Assembly: GCA_036346405.1 (NCBI GenBank)
Contig: CM070546.1
Location: 106,894,826 to 106,958,825, forward strand
Origin: Phyllostachys edulis
Lineage: Eukaryota; Streptophyta; Magnoliopsida; Poales; Poaceae
Length of the DNA stretch: 64,000 bases
Direction: 5' to 3'
Within the stretch, counting starts at the first letter, position 1; each line of letters starts with the position of its first letter. A model generated the notes under the pieces. The model was not told the DNA's origin, made no database searches, and was given only the letters and a program-made list of their open reading frames with translations. Of the stretch, positions 34,433 to 46,865 are shown piece by piece. The position numbers and the translations under genes were made by a program.

Positions 34433-37400
34433 ATGGGAGGAGGAGACCATCAGAGCATGAAGAGCATTAGCGCTGCTGCTGCTCATGGAGGAACCACCGT
34501 GGAGGCTGCATTGAGGCCTCTTGTTGGTCTAGATGCCCGAGACTAGTACATCTACTAGAGGTTGTCCCCTGATCAGAGGTATGTGAGTGATCACTCTATG
34601 ATTCATGCAACCAAAGTGTGATGATCCATTATCTCTGTGGCAAATAACAATAATCACTCACACAAAATGGCAGGTTCTTGGAGATGGCATGTAACATCCC
34701 AATTTTCTGGAGTTCTTAAAAGTTTTCAAAGTAAAAAGAACCATTTGATTTTCATGAGAGTTCAAAGCTTAACTTGAAGATTTTGGAAAATTTGGAGATT
34801 TAACATGACTTAATCAAACTCCAACTAATGCAGAAGTTTGGTATATTTGGAGTTGTTCGAGTTCTGGTCTTGCTCTTCTCTTTCGCTGTTCGCTCAGACC
34901 TCTCTGGACCTCCCCTTAACCTCTTCAGACCTTTTCCCCGTTTTGACCTCCTCCTCTGTCTAGACCTCCTCGTGGTTTAGACCTCCTTTTGTTTGAACCT
35001 TCCTTCGGTTTTGACCTCCCCTTGGGTCACGACCACCCCCGAGGTGCTCCCAGCTCGGGTTTGTGTTTCAAACATTCTTGATTTCCGAAATCTGTCGCTC
35101 GGGTTGAATTCCTCCTTTTGAGATCTCCTTTGGTTTCGTCTTGACTGTTGAGACCTCCCCTGTGTTGGTCTTGACCGTTAAGACCACCCCTCCTCGGTCT
35201 TTTGCAAAGACCACCTCTCCAGTGGGACCGTCCTCCCAGGTCCTCTGCTCGTCGGTGGGGGGGGGGGGAGGGGGGAGTCTTCGTGCATTTAATGCTGCAT
35301 TAAATGCTATCATTTCTACCATACCTTGTCTTTTCCTCTTTTACCCGCTCCTTTCATTCCTTTACCTGCTCCCGTCGGGTGCATTAAATGCGCTGTTCCC
35401 CCTCTCTAGGCCTCCCCGTGCCTATATAAAGCACCGGAGAAGCCTCCTGCTTCCTTTTGTTTCCCAGAACCTTGAACCTCCCTCGGTAGAGCTTTTTCTT
35501 CTTCGATAGGAGCTCCGATTCAGTGAATCAAGTTTCTATTTTTGCCTTGATCCTGTGTTTTTCTTTGGCTTTGATTTGGTTCTTTCGTTGGAGTTTTGTG
35601 GGTTCGTTTTATTTACTTGGTTCTTGTTCGCGCGTGTAGGATCCGGTTGTTCTGAAGACCTCCTGGACCCGGCTCTCTCAGCAGAAGACCCTCAGTTCTT
35701 CAGCATAGGCAAGTCATAGACCCTTGATCATGTTGATCCCGGTTTACAAGATTTTGTTTTATACCAACTCGCATGGCTAGTTTTGTAAAAAATGGTTTCG
35801 GGAGTAGTTACAACACCCACTTGTCTTATGACTCCTTGGATAATTGAAAACAACATGTTTGACATGTACCCTTGGAAATTTGTAGGATGGGTTATCTTAA
35901 TTGGTTATGTCTTTGAATACCAACATGGGTGCGATTTATTGCTTAGCCATGCTCTAGTAGATGTTTGGTCTCGCAATCTCATGACTCAAAGAATGATTGA
36001 ACTTGACTAATGTGCTATGGAACCGTGGCAATGCCACTATTGTTAAAATTTGTGTGCTATGACCAGGGTGGTCATTTGGCTGGGTTGAACCAGAAAATGT
36101 TTTATGCTCGGGCGAGTAGTCAGGGAGTGAGTAGTGGGTGCCTTGAGCACACTGGGTTTGTGGTCAGACTCGCCTGAGTAGCCAACTAAGGACTTAACCT
36201 TGTACGCCATTGATCTGGGTCACTCCCGTGCAACCACAAGTCCATAATGGGGTGGTCCTGGCCAACTAATTAGCGAGGTCCTGATGCGGTTCTGTCGTGG
36301 TGACCGAAATGGCGCAAGAGGGGACCTAAGCATGGCGAAACCTTAGCGAAAGCGAACGGTCGGGATCGACCTTTGTAAAAACCTTGTCACGAGCTCTAGG
36401 CGCTTACCAAAGGAAGTGGAGGGGGCATCGGCGGGTGCCCAACCAACTAGAGGACTTTGTGTCTTGTGGGTAAAGTGCATAACCTCTGCAGAGTGTAAAA
36501 TCTATTTGAATAGCTACGTCCTCGTTTATGGACATGCCCGGTTCTTTCATGCAAGGGGTAGATCTTTCTAAAAATTGTGGTTTGGATCCGAGTAGTAGTT
36601 TGGCTCATGACCAGGGTGGTCGTGAGATGTTTTCAAAGAACTTAGTTTACTTTTGTATTATCTTTTCAACTTGTGCTTTGCAATCTACTTAATGTATTTC
36701 CTTTTAAATGCTGCTTTATGCAAACTAACCATACAACTTTCTTTGTCAAGCCTTGCATAAATGTTATTGCATTCACTTTCCTATGGCTTCTTGAGTACAT
36801 TCAAAGTACTCATGGCTTGTGCCCTCCGGTTGTCGGCGGTAGAAGACCTCCCAGTGCTCCGAGCACTACGAGGAGGAGTTCGTTGAAGACCTCGTGGACT
36901 AGGGGCGTCCTCCGCTCGATAGCTTTGTGGCTCGTCGAGTGACTCAGCGCTGTATTTTGTTCATTGCAAGTGTTCTTTTCTTTAGTTAGCCTGGCACCCC
37001 TATAAACAAGCTTGGTGTAAGGTCTTTTGTCTATAAATATTAATTTATGCGCTTCATCTTAAGTTTGTTGTATGGATGTGATGACACGATGTTGGGTCTC
37101 TTGAGCTAGCAATCGATCTTGGGACTAGCTCATTGTGCACAGAGGCTGGGACCTCGGGTGGACCTTCGAGTCCTCCTGGGTGGTCCTAGAGGCTCTCCGG
37201 GAGGTCCTAGGGGACCTCTTGGGAGGTCTTGGAGGACCTTTCAGACCTCCGGGTGGTTCGGTTGGACCTCCTGGGTGGTCCTGGGAGATCCCTCCGGATC
37301 CTCTCGGGTCGGGTCCTTACATGGCAGGTTTCTGCCGTAACAGTGAGTTGGAGGCAGAGGTCTCAGCACTCAGTTTGCATTGTCAGTGCACAGCAAGTGA

Positions 37401-37450
37401 CCTAGAGGACACTATACCATCACCTAGTATGCATAGCAATCAAACTACAT
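34433..37450 (+). pseudogene. Captured bHLH (MYC_N-type) transcription-factor fragment, split by an LTR
   Basis: Exon-like 34433-34578 starts MGGGDHQSMKSISAAAA and continues ALRPLVGLDA, then reads RD-stop-YIY-stop-RLSPDQR to a GTATGTG donor. The pattern matches the N-terminal WDYCVYW...LSPDQRF region of plant bHLH-MYC proteins, with two stops and a Trp lost. After a short intron ending GGCAG, the next exon begins at 34674 and reads FLEMA up to 34689. It is interrupted by the solo LTR and resumes at 37327 with GFCRNSELEAEVSAL. Splice phases agree across the intron (R codon split AG|G). The fragment lies wholly inside the CACTA element, so I infer capture by the element. It is too short and too broken to make a transcription factor. 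Confidence 0.75.
34685..37326 (+). mobile_element. Solo LTR, Ty3/gypsy-like, 2.6 kb
   Basis: The solo LTR spans 34690-37321 (2,632 bp), starts TGTAACATCC and ends GTCCTTACA, with perfect TGTAA/TTACA end inversion, flanked by TGGCA duplicates (34685-34689, 37322-37326). A TATATAAAG box lies at 35423-35431 in a promoter-like setting. No PBS, polypurine tract, gag or pol is found inside, so it is one LTR left after recombination between two. The length and the TGTAACATCCC start resemble LTRs of large grass gypsy elements; this assignment is by appearance only. Confidence 0.92.
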
Positions 37451-37621
37451 AAATAACTACATATATACTTGTCATTTTCTCCCAAGTTTAATGCCATCAC
37501 ATGACTGTAAGTATCTAGTATCTAGGAAATTGCAAACTGGGCCATTTCCAAGTGACAAACCCTAAGCAGTGGCTCGAATAATGAATGGCAGCTGCATTAC
37601 TCTATAAAACTTTTATTCTTT

Positions 37622-38442
37622 GGAATTACCTCGTGTTCGACCAGCTTGTTGCGATGGCCCCACTGACTTCCGTTCTTCTTTTATCTGCAGATTACAATAG
37701 ATGCAAGTACATTAATTGAGTAAACAACTTGTAGGTGGATACAATAGATGGATGCTTATATGTTGATGTGGCCATGCAATAGATCTCCCATAAGCATCAT
37801 CCATGATGCTCATATTTTGGTTTCTGCTGCATTTCAACTGAGGGTGTCAATCTTCTTAGACTTCATATTGGCTTAAATGAAATTGGTTTCTATGGAATAC
37901 TCTTTATAGCTTATGGACATTGTTTGGCAGGTAGAGATAGTGATGGTAGACCCCTACTAGTTGACACTTGTCAATAGCTCAGGAAAAGACAAAACAGAAA
38001 AATAAAGAGAGAAAACCAAGCCAAACATTGCTAAAGTTTGGCTCCAAAAATGAAGTCCAAACTGACAGACTTTACACTATCTGACATTTGTTGTTATTTA
38101 ATTCTCCATTCACTACAAATGGATGGCATCTCATGAACCGTATTATTGGACTTGATTCAGCAAAACTGACTTTGCATCATATTGTTGTATCCTACTGATA
38201 AATTCATGCTCCTATCTGCTTACTTTATACTGGAATCTATTGAATGGAGCCTTCAAACTGAATTACCTCATGTTTGACTAGCTTGTTGTGATGACCCCAC
38301 TGACTTCCGATCTTCTTTTATCTGCAGATTACAATATATGCAAGTACATTAATTGAGTAAACAAATTGTAGGTGGATACAATAGATGGATGCTTACATGC
38401 TGATGTGGCCATGCAATAGATCTCCCATAAGCATCAACCATG
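37622..38442. repeat. Direct repeat of ~185 bp inside the CACTA element
   Basis: Copy 1 (about 37622-37806) and copy 2 (about 38262-38442) share long identical runs, such as CCCCACTGACTTCCG, TTCTTTTATCTGCAG and TGGCCATGCAATAGATCTCC. They are roughly 640 bp apart, in the same orientation. The content is non-coding, perhaps an intron-exon piece of a captured gene (TTATCTGCAG looks like an acceptor). Confidence 0.88.
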
Positions 38443-38717
38443 AGTGTCTGTTTTAATAAACGACTCATCTCTACGAGGCACCACATCATTATCCTTGTGC
38501 TGCATGGAATAGTCAGTCAATAAATACGATAGGAATGAACAGGAATCTGACAAACTATAAGAATAGTCAGTAAATACGTAGTTGCAAACTATAGGAATTA
38601 GTCTTTCTGTAGATTATCCTATTAAACTAAAAACATGTTGCAAAGTTAATCTGGCAAAGAAACTACACTTTACTGAATGCGCTACATACATTGCAGACAT
38701 TTTAGCTTTTAAGATAT

Positions 38718-39545
38718 GCATCAGGCACCAATCCAACCACAATTTTCCAACCACATTTTGTGGTGCCAAAGCTACCTAGAGCCACTCCAACCACAATTTT
38801 AGTATATGAGCCATCAAAATGTGCTAGGTAGCTTTGACATCAGGCACCAATCCAACCACAATTTCAGTATATGAGCCATCGAAATGAAACCCTAGAAAAG
38901 AATAGACGAGATGGTGACTCAAAGCCGTGATGCCTTGATGTTTGGGTGCTTCTCCAGGTACAGGAAGGTGGAGAAGGGGGTGAGGCCGCTCTTGGGCTTG
39001 CCACCGCCACCGGCCAGAAGGGGTGGCGACACTTGGAGCTAGAGCGGAAGGGCTAGCGTGCTGCAGAGAGGAGAGGTAGAAGCACAACAATTTCAGTATA
39101 TGAGCCATCAAAATGAAATCCTAGAAAAGAAGAGACGAGATGGTGACTCAAAGCCGCGACGCCCTACCAACAATTTCAAAAGAAATCATAGAAATCAAAA
39201 AGGGAGGATGTGTAGATCTGGAGGCATGAGAGGGGGAGCAGGGGAGGGGTTTACAGGAAGGCGAAGAAGGGGGTGAGGCCGCGCTTGGGCTTTCCATTGC
39301 CGCCGGCTTCTTGCGCCTGGAGAACGGAAGGGGTGGCGGCGCTTGGAGCTAGAGCAGCAAGGATATCGAGCTGTAGAGAGGAGAGGAGGGGACAGTGGCA
39401 GGACCTACGGTGACGAAGAAGGGGTGAGGCCGTGCTTGGGTTTGCCACCACCGCCTGCCTTCTTGCGCTTGGAGCTAGAGCGGAAGGGGTGGCAGCGCCT
39501 GGAGCTAGAGCAGCAGGGGTGGCGTGCTGCAGAGAGGAGAGAGGG
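38718..39545. repeat. Segment repeated three times, unidentified gene piece
   Basis: Three related copies, near 38840-39060, 39090-39370 and 39415-39530. Shared landmarks are the CAGTATATGAGCCATC...AGACGAGATGGTGACTCAAAGCC block (first two) and a GGGGTGAGGCCG...CTTGGGCTT block followed by GGAGCTAGAGC (all three). On the minus strand the second block reads GGKPKxGLTPF. I do not recognise the source protein. Confidence 0.75.
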
Positions 39546-39971
39546 GAGACACTTGAGGGGTTGGATGATGGGCGGCCCGTGGGTTGGGAGGTGGAGCGTG
39601 GATATGCTGGACTGGTTGGCGCATGTGGCCAACCAAAAATTGTATTCACGCGCGTGGCCCACAGAAATTTTTTGCTTCTCGCTTTAACGAATCCACAGCA
39701 GATGACGTGTCCTAGTCTTCATGCCTCAGTCATCTAATTTTTTTTTCATCTTATCCCCGGCAGATATATTGACCTGGTTGACTTTTTCTGGGGTAGATAT
39801 ATTGTAGCTAACATAAACATTACCGACAGATAAACTGTTCTAGACAATAATTATTTTTGATAGATAACGGGACCCTTAATCTCTTGAATATTGCCGGCAC
39901 ATATTTTACCACTAATCCAAAATTTCCCCAACAGTATATTGCCCTTAATTCTATGTTACGGTGTAGTGTAT

Positions 39972-41521
39972 CCCTCTCTCTCTCCCGATCCCAACCGCTT
40001 ATTCTCACATCCCAATCCGCATATTTGGCCCCCTTCCTCCCTTCGTTTCCATATTTGTGCAATTCAATTTGGTGAGGGTGACGACGCGGCACCAGATCAA
40101 AGTTCAGCGATAGTGGCTTGGGCTCTAGTGGCGGTAGGAGGCGTTGCACGAGGAGAAGGTGTAGCGAATGGTGGAAGCCACCCTGCGCACGAACGTTATT
40201 CTGGCGCTTAGTGTAGTGCACTGAGTTGATGTTGTGCGAGGACGGACCAGGTCGTGGAGGCGCAGGAGCTTGGATTGACGTCTCATTGCTCTTCGCCACT
40301 AGGCATGCCAGCTACGACAATATCGTCCACGGTCCGTTACCTCATTACCCTACTGCACAAAATTATCTTTTCCTGGAAATAATTCTCTTTCCTGATTTGC
40401 TTCGTCTCTTTAGGTGGTGGATGAAGAAAAGAAGATACTGAAGTCCGAGAGAGTGACCTACAGGCTGACGCAGTCTAGGTACACATTGATAGCTCTGCGG
40501 TGATCTTGTCAATGACACCACCTTTGCCTCCTATGCAACACTGGCTTCATCCTTCCTCATGTCGTTTCTTTTTTAGGGATATACTGCAATTGTTTCATGC
40601 GTGTGTATGTACCGATTTGGTTCTTATGCACTTTGTCATCTATCTGGTTAGTTATTTTCTTCCTTGCTGACATATCCTAATTTCATGTGCTTTCTTCATT
40701 TCAAGTTGATATCAGGTCCTATCCTGAAGACGTTGATCATTTGATTGGCACCATCCAAGATAAAGATATAGCATACCATTTTGTAGGTATATAGCGATTG
40801 CTGTACATGACCACTGCGATCCTTGTTTTATTTGATCATGCTTACTGTTGTTAGTTTATTCTATTTTAATATGAAGATGATGTAAAACAAGCATATTTCG
40901 AATTTGTTTGCAAAATTTCTTAGCATGAATCATGTTTTTGTTTGCACATGTTATGTCTTCGCATGTTAAAATATTCTAGCATTGGGCTCCTCAAACCTTG
41001 TCATTTGCTGGATTTAATGATTTGGTAGATTCCAGACTTAAGGACATGGAAGGATGTTATGACTACTTGTTGCCAGACTGCAGATGTAGAACCAAAGCTT
41101 TTTTTTTGTGAAACCCCGTACTTTTTGGTTTGCCATCTTTGCAACTGATATAATAATCCTTGCCCTGTTTTAAGATGATCGCTAATGGTTTTGTATGGGC
41201 TATTATGATCAGACATGTAACTAAATAGAACTCAATTAAATTTGTAGGGTTGTCTATTTAAATTCAAGAATACAAAAAAAAAATTGTTTGTTTCACAAGA
41301 TGAGTGCACAATGACATGAAGTTTGAATTTCCGTTGAAACGTACGTGCACTCAGCTCTGTAATGAGGGAATAGGAACAAGCTTGATACGTGCATAAGAAT
41401 TAATGTTCATTATAATGTTTAGGATCATGTATCATCTATTTCTGAGATTCCATTGTAACGTATGGATACCTTAGTTGAAAGCTTGATACCTTTGCTCCTG
41501 CGAGCGGGCGCCCCACCTCAC
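39972..41521 (+). other. Unassigned region with small exon-like pieces
   Basis: Several short open stretches bordered by splice-like signals occur on the plus strand: 40412-40476 (VVDEEKKILKSERV), 40720-40785 (SYPEDVDHLIGTIQDKDIAYHF) and 41030-41082 (IPDLRTWKDVMTTC). They could be exons of one decayed or captured gene. The CACTA element interrupts the sequence just upstream. I do not recognise a family and no continuous model can be defended. Confidence 0.3.
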
Positions 41522-44500
41522 TAAGGGCTTGTTTGGTTCGTGCCCTGGAGAAAAGTGATGCCTGGAAGTAGTCTGGAAAGTAGATGAGTTTTGCCTGGCT
41601 AGGCAAACCTAAAGATAATGGTAGTGTTTGGTTGGTGTCCTGGATCTGTGCCTGAGTAGATACAAGAGCCAGCAAGATTTGGTTCATAAATATGCTCGAG
41701 GTTGGAGTGCCACATGGGTCAGCCGAGAAACCGGCCGGGAGTTTAGGCCCAAAGCCAATGAGGATTTAAAAATCTTTTGATTTTAAGAAATACAAGAAAA
41801 CGAAGAAGCATTTTAGAAAATAGTTAAAGTAGTCAAAAATTCTATAAAAATTCACGAAATCCTTGAAATTATGTAGGACTTAATAAAAATACGTTTAGCT
41901 TATGTACTAGACAAATGAAAAACCAATTTTGCAATGGGCAATAATAAACTTCCAGGGTAACAACTAACCATAAAAGCATATCACATTCCATGCAAATCAT
42001 GCTTAATGCAGAGCATCGTTAATCAGAGACAATTTCAACATGATCCAATTCTGAAATCTACCTTTTGGTGCATCTGAGAACGTAATTACACTTGTAAGCA
42101 TATCACTAGCAAAATGAGAAGGCTGAGTGGCTCCTCATAGTCCAATCCAATTCATTAAAGCATCCCATATAAAGTCAGTTCATGGTTCATCAGTCATCAC
42201 AATTTATTACTTGGAAGTAAATGATTGAATTTGTTGCTACATTGGAAATTTAGAATTTAAAAGCAATTTAATATGAATGAATTAAACTTGAATTAAATTA
42301 AAGTTGGTTTATTTGAGTTTTCTGGATTTTTATTGGATTTAAAAGTCAAAATTATTATTTTAAGTATTTTATTGGATTTTTGGAATTTAGAAATGGCTTT
42401 TTCTTTTGTCCCGAAATTAAAAACTATTTTATTTGCAAAATTAAAAGCTAAAGTATAACTAAAAGCAATTTTATTAATTTATAAATAATCATATAAATTT
42501 TCATGCATTTTTCTAGAATTTTTTGGACTTTAATAGCTATTTTCTAAAAACCCTTTTCTTTTTCTGGTATTTTCTTAATTCGAAAATCTTTTTAAATCCC
42601 CTAAAGAACTTTGAGCCAATTTCTTTTCCTCAGCCCACCCCGCCTTTTCCTCGCGCAGCCCACCCTGGCCCACCCCCACGCGCGGGCGAGGAAAAAGAAT
42701 GGCTAACACGCGGGACCCACTGTTAGTGTGACAGAGCCACGCGTGCACGGCCCGTTTCACCTTCGCCCTCTCTGAACGTAAACCATTGTGGGCCGTTGGA
42801 TTCTTTATGAACGGTCAAGATTTAGTGGGCCGTTCGGACCGCTTCCGTTCGCAAATCGTTGTCGGTAGTCAAGTTTAGATCGTGGTGAGATGGCGTGAAC
42901 GTCGGACCGTCCGAACGCCACCTTGATCTTAGCCGCTCATCTCATAATCAACGGCCATAGTTCATTGGGCGTTCGGTCCATGAACGACCCCGGATGAATC
43001 TCGCCGCCCATTTCAATCTCAAAGGTAAGTTCTTGTTTGGCGCTGGCGCCATTGTTGGCGCCGCTTGCGTGGGCGTTCCTTTCGGATGTGCGCCCAGATT
43101 AGGCCACGTCCTTTTCCTCAGAAAGAGTTAATTATTCTTGAAGCTTTATTTCACAACGGTGAAAAATGCAATAAACTTTGAAAAGGTATAACTAATTCAT
43201 AATAATTCATTTTCGAAAGTGATTCCAATTTTGATAATTCTATTTTTAACTAAACTTTAATCTAAAAATAGTTTTAAGCTCATTTTAACTCCAGAAAAAT
43301 ATGTTAATAGATTAATTCATGTTTAGGCTTTATTTTCTATATTAAAATTCATTTAACTTGAAAAGTGCAAAACTAATTCTCTCAGAACTTATTTTTGAGT
43401 GAATCCAACTTTGTTGGCTTCCTCTATTAATGAACTTGTTGTTAAAATTTGTTTTGAGCATGCTAACGCTTTCAAAAGAATTACTTATGCATTTTAAATG
43501 GGCGGTTGTCGACATTATGTCGATGACCTTGATCACCTAAATGAAATTACTACTCCATTATGTCCAAAGACTTGTGCTTTGCTAATTTGTAAAGTCAAAA
43601 ACTGAAAATGAAAACATGATTTGGACTTGGGCATAATGGTATGTTGGTGTGATTGTTTGGTGTGACATGGAAAGGTGTCCGAGTCAACAAGGACCGAATT
43701 ACTTGCGCAATTGATGCAAGCAATTTTGCGTGCTAACCACACGAGGGGGACATGGGACCTCTCTTGACTAAGTATTTTGGGAGGTGTTAATTATGAGCTG
43801 GTCGGTGGGTGTGTTAAAAATGTGTGTGTGTGTGTGTGCTGTTGGGAGGGGAGCATTAACATAACTCTATCTTTATTATATTAACTTCTGGTTTGTTGCT
43901 TTGTTTCTGTTCTATGTGTTTGAATGGAATTGATGCATGCTTTTGTAAAGAGGTGTATGTACTACATCTTGGGAAGTACATATATCTCGAGGCTTGGTTT
44001 ATTTCAAAGATGACATATTACTGATCTAATATCAATCAAGTAATTTGATTAATAACCATCAACAACAAGGTCTACTAATAATTAGTGACAAGAATCAACC
44101 AAGCACATAAGAATATGCACAATATATACATATAAACAACTGTACATAAGAGGGTGTGGTCATTTTCTTTATCAGTGACCAACATAATCACAACCCTAAC
44201 CAAAAGGTTTTGTATTTAGCAATTTGTACATATGACCAACATAACCACAACCTTGACCAACATATATACATATGAACAACTACTCGGCGGAGGAGGGCGA
44301 GGCCGGCGGAGGCAAAGGGCGAGGTCGGCGGAGGCTCGGGCAGAGGAGGGCGATGTGGGCGTGGGGTGATCTTGGCGTGGCCTCGGGAGGAGGAGGGCGA
44401 GTGCTCGGGGAAGGAGGAGGAGGAGGGCGGCGGCTCCGGCGGAGGAGGGCGAGGCCGGCCAAGGCTCGGAGGCGGAGGAGGCGAGGCCCGTGAGGGCTTG

Positions 44501-44772
44501 GGAGGAGGACGATGGGGACGCTGGCCGGCGGGAGACGAGCGGATCTGGAGGGGATCGGGAGGGGAGCGGCGGTGGTTGAGAAGAAGAAGCCAGGCAAGGC
44601 ACAGGGTCGTAGGGAGGAAACGCTAGGCGTTCATTTTGAGCGCTTGGCACCCAGGCATCTTCTCGCCTGGCACCCAGCTCTCAGGTATCCAACCAAACAA
44701 GATCCAGGCAGGTTCCAGGAAGTGCTCCGACCAGGCTAGGCCATACCAGGTATTCAACCAAACAGACCCTAA
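41522..44772. mobile_element. Large PIF/Harbinger-like element
   Basis: The element spans 41525-44769 (3,245 bp) with TAA at both sides (41522-41524, 44770-44772). The left end GGGCTTGTTTGGTTCG pairs with the right end read inward, GGGTCTGTTTGGTTGA. The outer 100-150 bp on each side share CCTGG/CCAGG words. The interior is AT-rich (41750-44260), with a promoter-like GC segment (42620-43090) and a GT microsatellite (43817-43838), then a GC-rich low-complexity block (44270-44610). No transposase is found. The unusual size suggests another element, possibly an LTR, nested inside; I could not delimit it. Confidence 0.8.
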
Positions 44773-45612
44773 GCCTCGCGACGGTGTCGACCAGCCTCGC
44801 GAGGCCCACACCTTGGGCGCCCCACCAAGCGCAGCCTCGCGCGGCCAACACCCGGCTAGCAGCGGCACAACTACATCGTGGCCTACATCCACCGAACGGG
44901 TACGTGACCCATGGCCCCGGTTAATTTAGCAAAAATGTTTCACCTCCGGTCGAGCATGTGGATCGAACTCGGGAACTATTCCTGCTGCCTTGCTAGCGTT
45001 TAGTCCCAGAGTTTTCGGCTAATATAGCATTGTTGCCGTGCTCAGTACCAATTTTAGTCTCTTCGCCTAATTAAAGCTGAAAATGGCACCAATTAATGGT
45101 GTCAAATAGAGTTTGAATAGTATCATACAGTATCACAAAAACACTATTTGGCCATTTCAAATTTTCGCCCAATGCAACACCGTGCCTCCAGGGGTTGGGC
45201 TTGGCTTGTCCATGCCCCTAGGGCCGAACATGGCTAGCACTGCGTCCCTGGAGGCTAGATTTGCCCGATCCGTGCCCCCATGGTATGGATGACGGGTTCC
45301 GAGCCTCTAGGGTATGGACTAGAACACGTGGCGCGTTCACGTGGCTCAACGGTTCCATTTTTTGGCTTTGATTAGGTGAGGAGACTAAAATTGCTACTGA
45401 GCGCACCAACAATGCGAGGGTCAGCGCATGGTGTATGGGAGTTACATAAGGTGAATGGTAGTATTGGATAGGGCCAACGCATGAAGATTGCTAGGAATTC
45501 CGAGGCGGCAATATACGGGAGACCGATAATCTATGTGCAGTTCATATCAAAGGTGCTGTCAAACACTGATGAGGCTGCTCGAAAGGAAGAAGATAGAAGA
45601 GGTGAATTGAAG
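44773..45612 (+). other. Non-coding region ending in a possible exon
   Basis: Positions 44773-45430 are GC-rich spacer without gene. From 45481 to 45612 an open stretch (VQFISKVLSNTDEAARKEEDRRGELK at its end, broken in my quote only by length) runs to GAAG|GTACA, a splice-donor-like site where the CACTA element inserted. After the element, 49870-49911 (NVKPETKSETSVM) and 50502-50550 (MVSGAVQIVEEHSAK, then stop) could be further exons. The family is unrecognised. Confidence 0.25.
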
Positions 45613-45649
45613 GTACACTACTACAGAAAGGCTAATACTGGACGCCTCA

Positions 45650-45955
45650 TCACAGACGGTTGACCAAAACCGTCGGTATTACATTCAATCACAGACGGTT
45701 TTGGTTTAGAGACCGCTCAGGCATCGGCCGCGCTTAAAAACCGCTCGTGAAGAGGCAATATCACGCGGTTCATTTTGAAAACCGTCGTGAAGTATCACGA
45801 GCGGTTCAACACGAACCGCTCGTGATATTAATCAAGATATGCTGAGCGGTTTTTAAACACAACCGTCTGTGAAGTATCACGAGCGGTTCAACAAGAACCG
45901 CTCGTGATATTATTAGTATCACGAGCGGTTCTTAACAATAACCGCTCGTGATAAT
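45650..45955. repeat. CACTA left subterminal palindromes
   Basis: About ten units alternate as ACCGCTCGTGAT and ATCACGAGCGGT, so neighbouring pairs form short palindromes that could fold into hairpins. The same words recur at the right end and in an internal cluster at 47150-47320. Confidence 0.9.
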
Positions 45956-46571
45956 ATCGCTCTGACTCCACGGTCGTCTCGGCTCCCGATCGTCTCTTCA
46001 TCGCCGATCGCGGCGTCGTTTTGCCGCCAATCCGCGGCTCGCCCTCGATGCGTCTCTTCGCCTCACGCCCGAATTTATTCCTTGTTTGATATAAAAGGAT
46101 CATCCGCCATCCAAGATGATCATCCCCACATACTTATAAAATTAAAAAAGAAATGGCTGCCTCTTCCTGTCGCCGCAGACCGATGGCCTTCGGCCTCCTT
46201 GTCACGACGAGCACCTCTCTCGGTGTAGGTTGAACTGTCTTTGCGGAAGAACACTTGTTTGATCAAAGGTGTCTTCACTCCTCTCGCCGGCGGAGAATTT
46301 GCGGGCAGCGGTGGCCACCTTCCGCCGCCTTGACATCCTCCTCCGCCGTGTCTTCCGGTGATCTCCCACTTCGGTAGCGTTCTGGCGTCATCGGCGTAGT
46401 CCTCCAAAACGACGTTGCGTCTCCTCAGAGGCTTGCCGTCACTTGACTGTGAAATCGAGGCGAGCGGATCGTACGACCGAGCCGATACCCTCAAGCAAGG
46501 AAGAGAGCCTATGGGCTCAATTCTTCTTGGTTCAACGATCCGAGGGTCTTCGGAGACACTTGAACGAGCGC

Positions 46572-46833
46572 GTCGTGAGTGGACGATTTCGAGCTTCATT
46601 CACGATGATCGTGAACCGCCCAATGCCGCGCTGCCGCTTATGAAGTATTGAAGACGGAGATAGCACCTACCTCCGCCACTAGAAAAACTTTGTTTTATTT
46701 ATAGGTTTTACTTTTTAAATCTTTTTGTAGTTTAATCGCCCCATTTGCTTGGCCATATATATGAAAATTCCAAAATGAAAAAAAAAGTTTGGAGGTGAAG
46801 TTACTATATTTAATTATATGTTGAATTATTATG

Positions 46834-46865
<32 letters not shown>

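Larger units (their letters stand above)
32366..39971. mobile_element. CACTA transposon carrying captured gene pieces
   Basis: The element spans 32369-39968 (7,600 bp) and is flanked by TAT (32366-32368, 39969-39971), a 3-bp target as expected for CACTA. The left end is CACTACACCATGGTATAG; the right end read inward is CACTACACCGTAACATAG, followed on both sides by ATTARGGGCAAT. Subterminal repeats built on CCGGCAGTTAACT/TTGCCGGCAGTTA fill 32400-32850 and sparser copies fill 39755-39945. I see no TNPD/TNPA-type transposase, so it is non-autonomous. It contains a captured bHLH transcription-factor fragment, a solo LTR (34690-37321), a direct repeat and a triplicated segment, described separately. 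Confidence 0.95.

Noticed and set aside
32170..41524. Helitron from TCTCTACTAATAAA (32171) to a CTAA near 41524
   Set aside because: The CTAA is not followed by T, the hairpin before it is weak, and the TAA there is explained by the Harbinger target duplicate.
44216..44650. Ser/Pro-rich protein at the right end of the Harbinger-like element
   Set aside because: Product of GGC/GGA repeats; no domain and no splice context.
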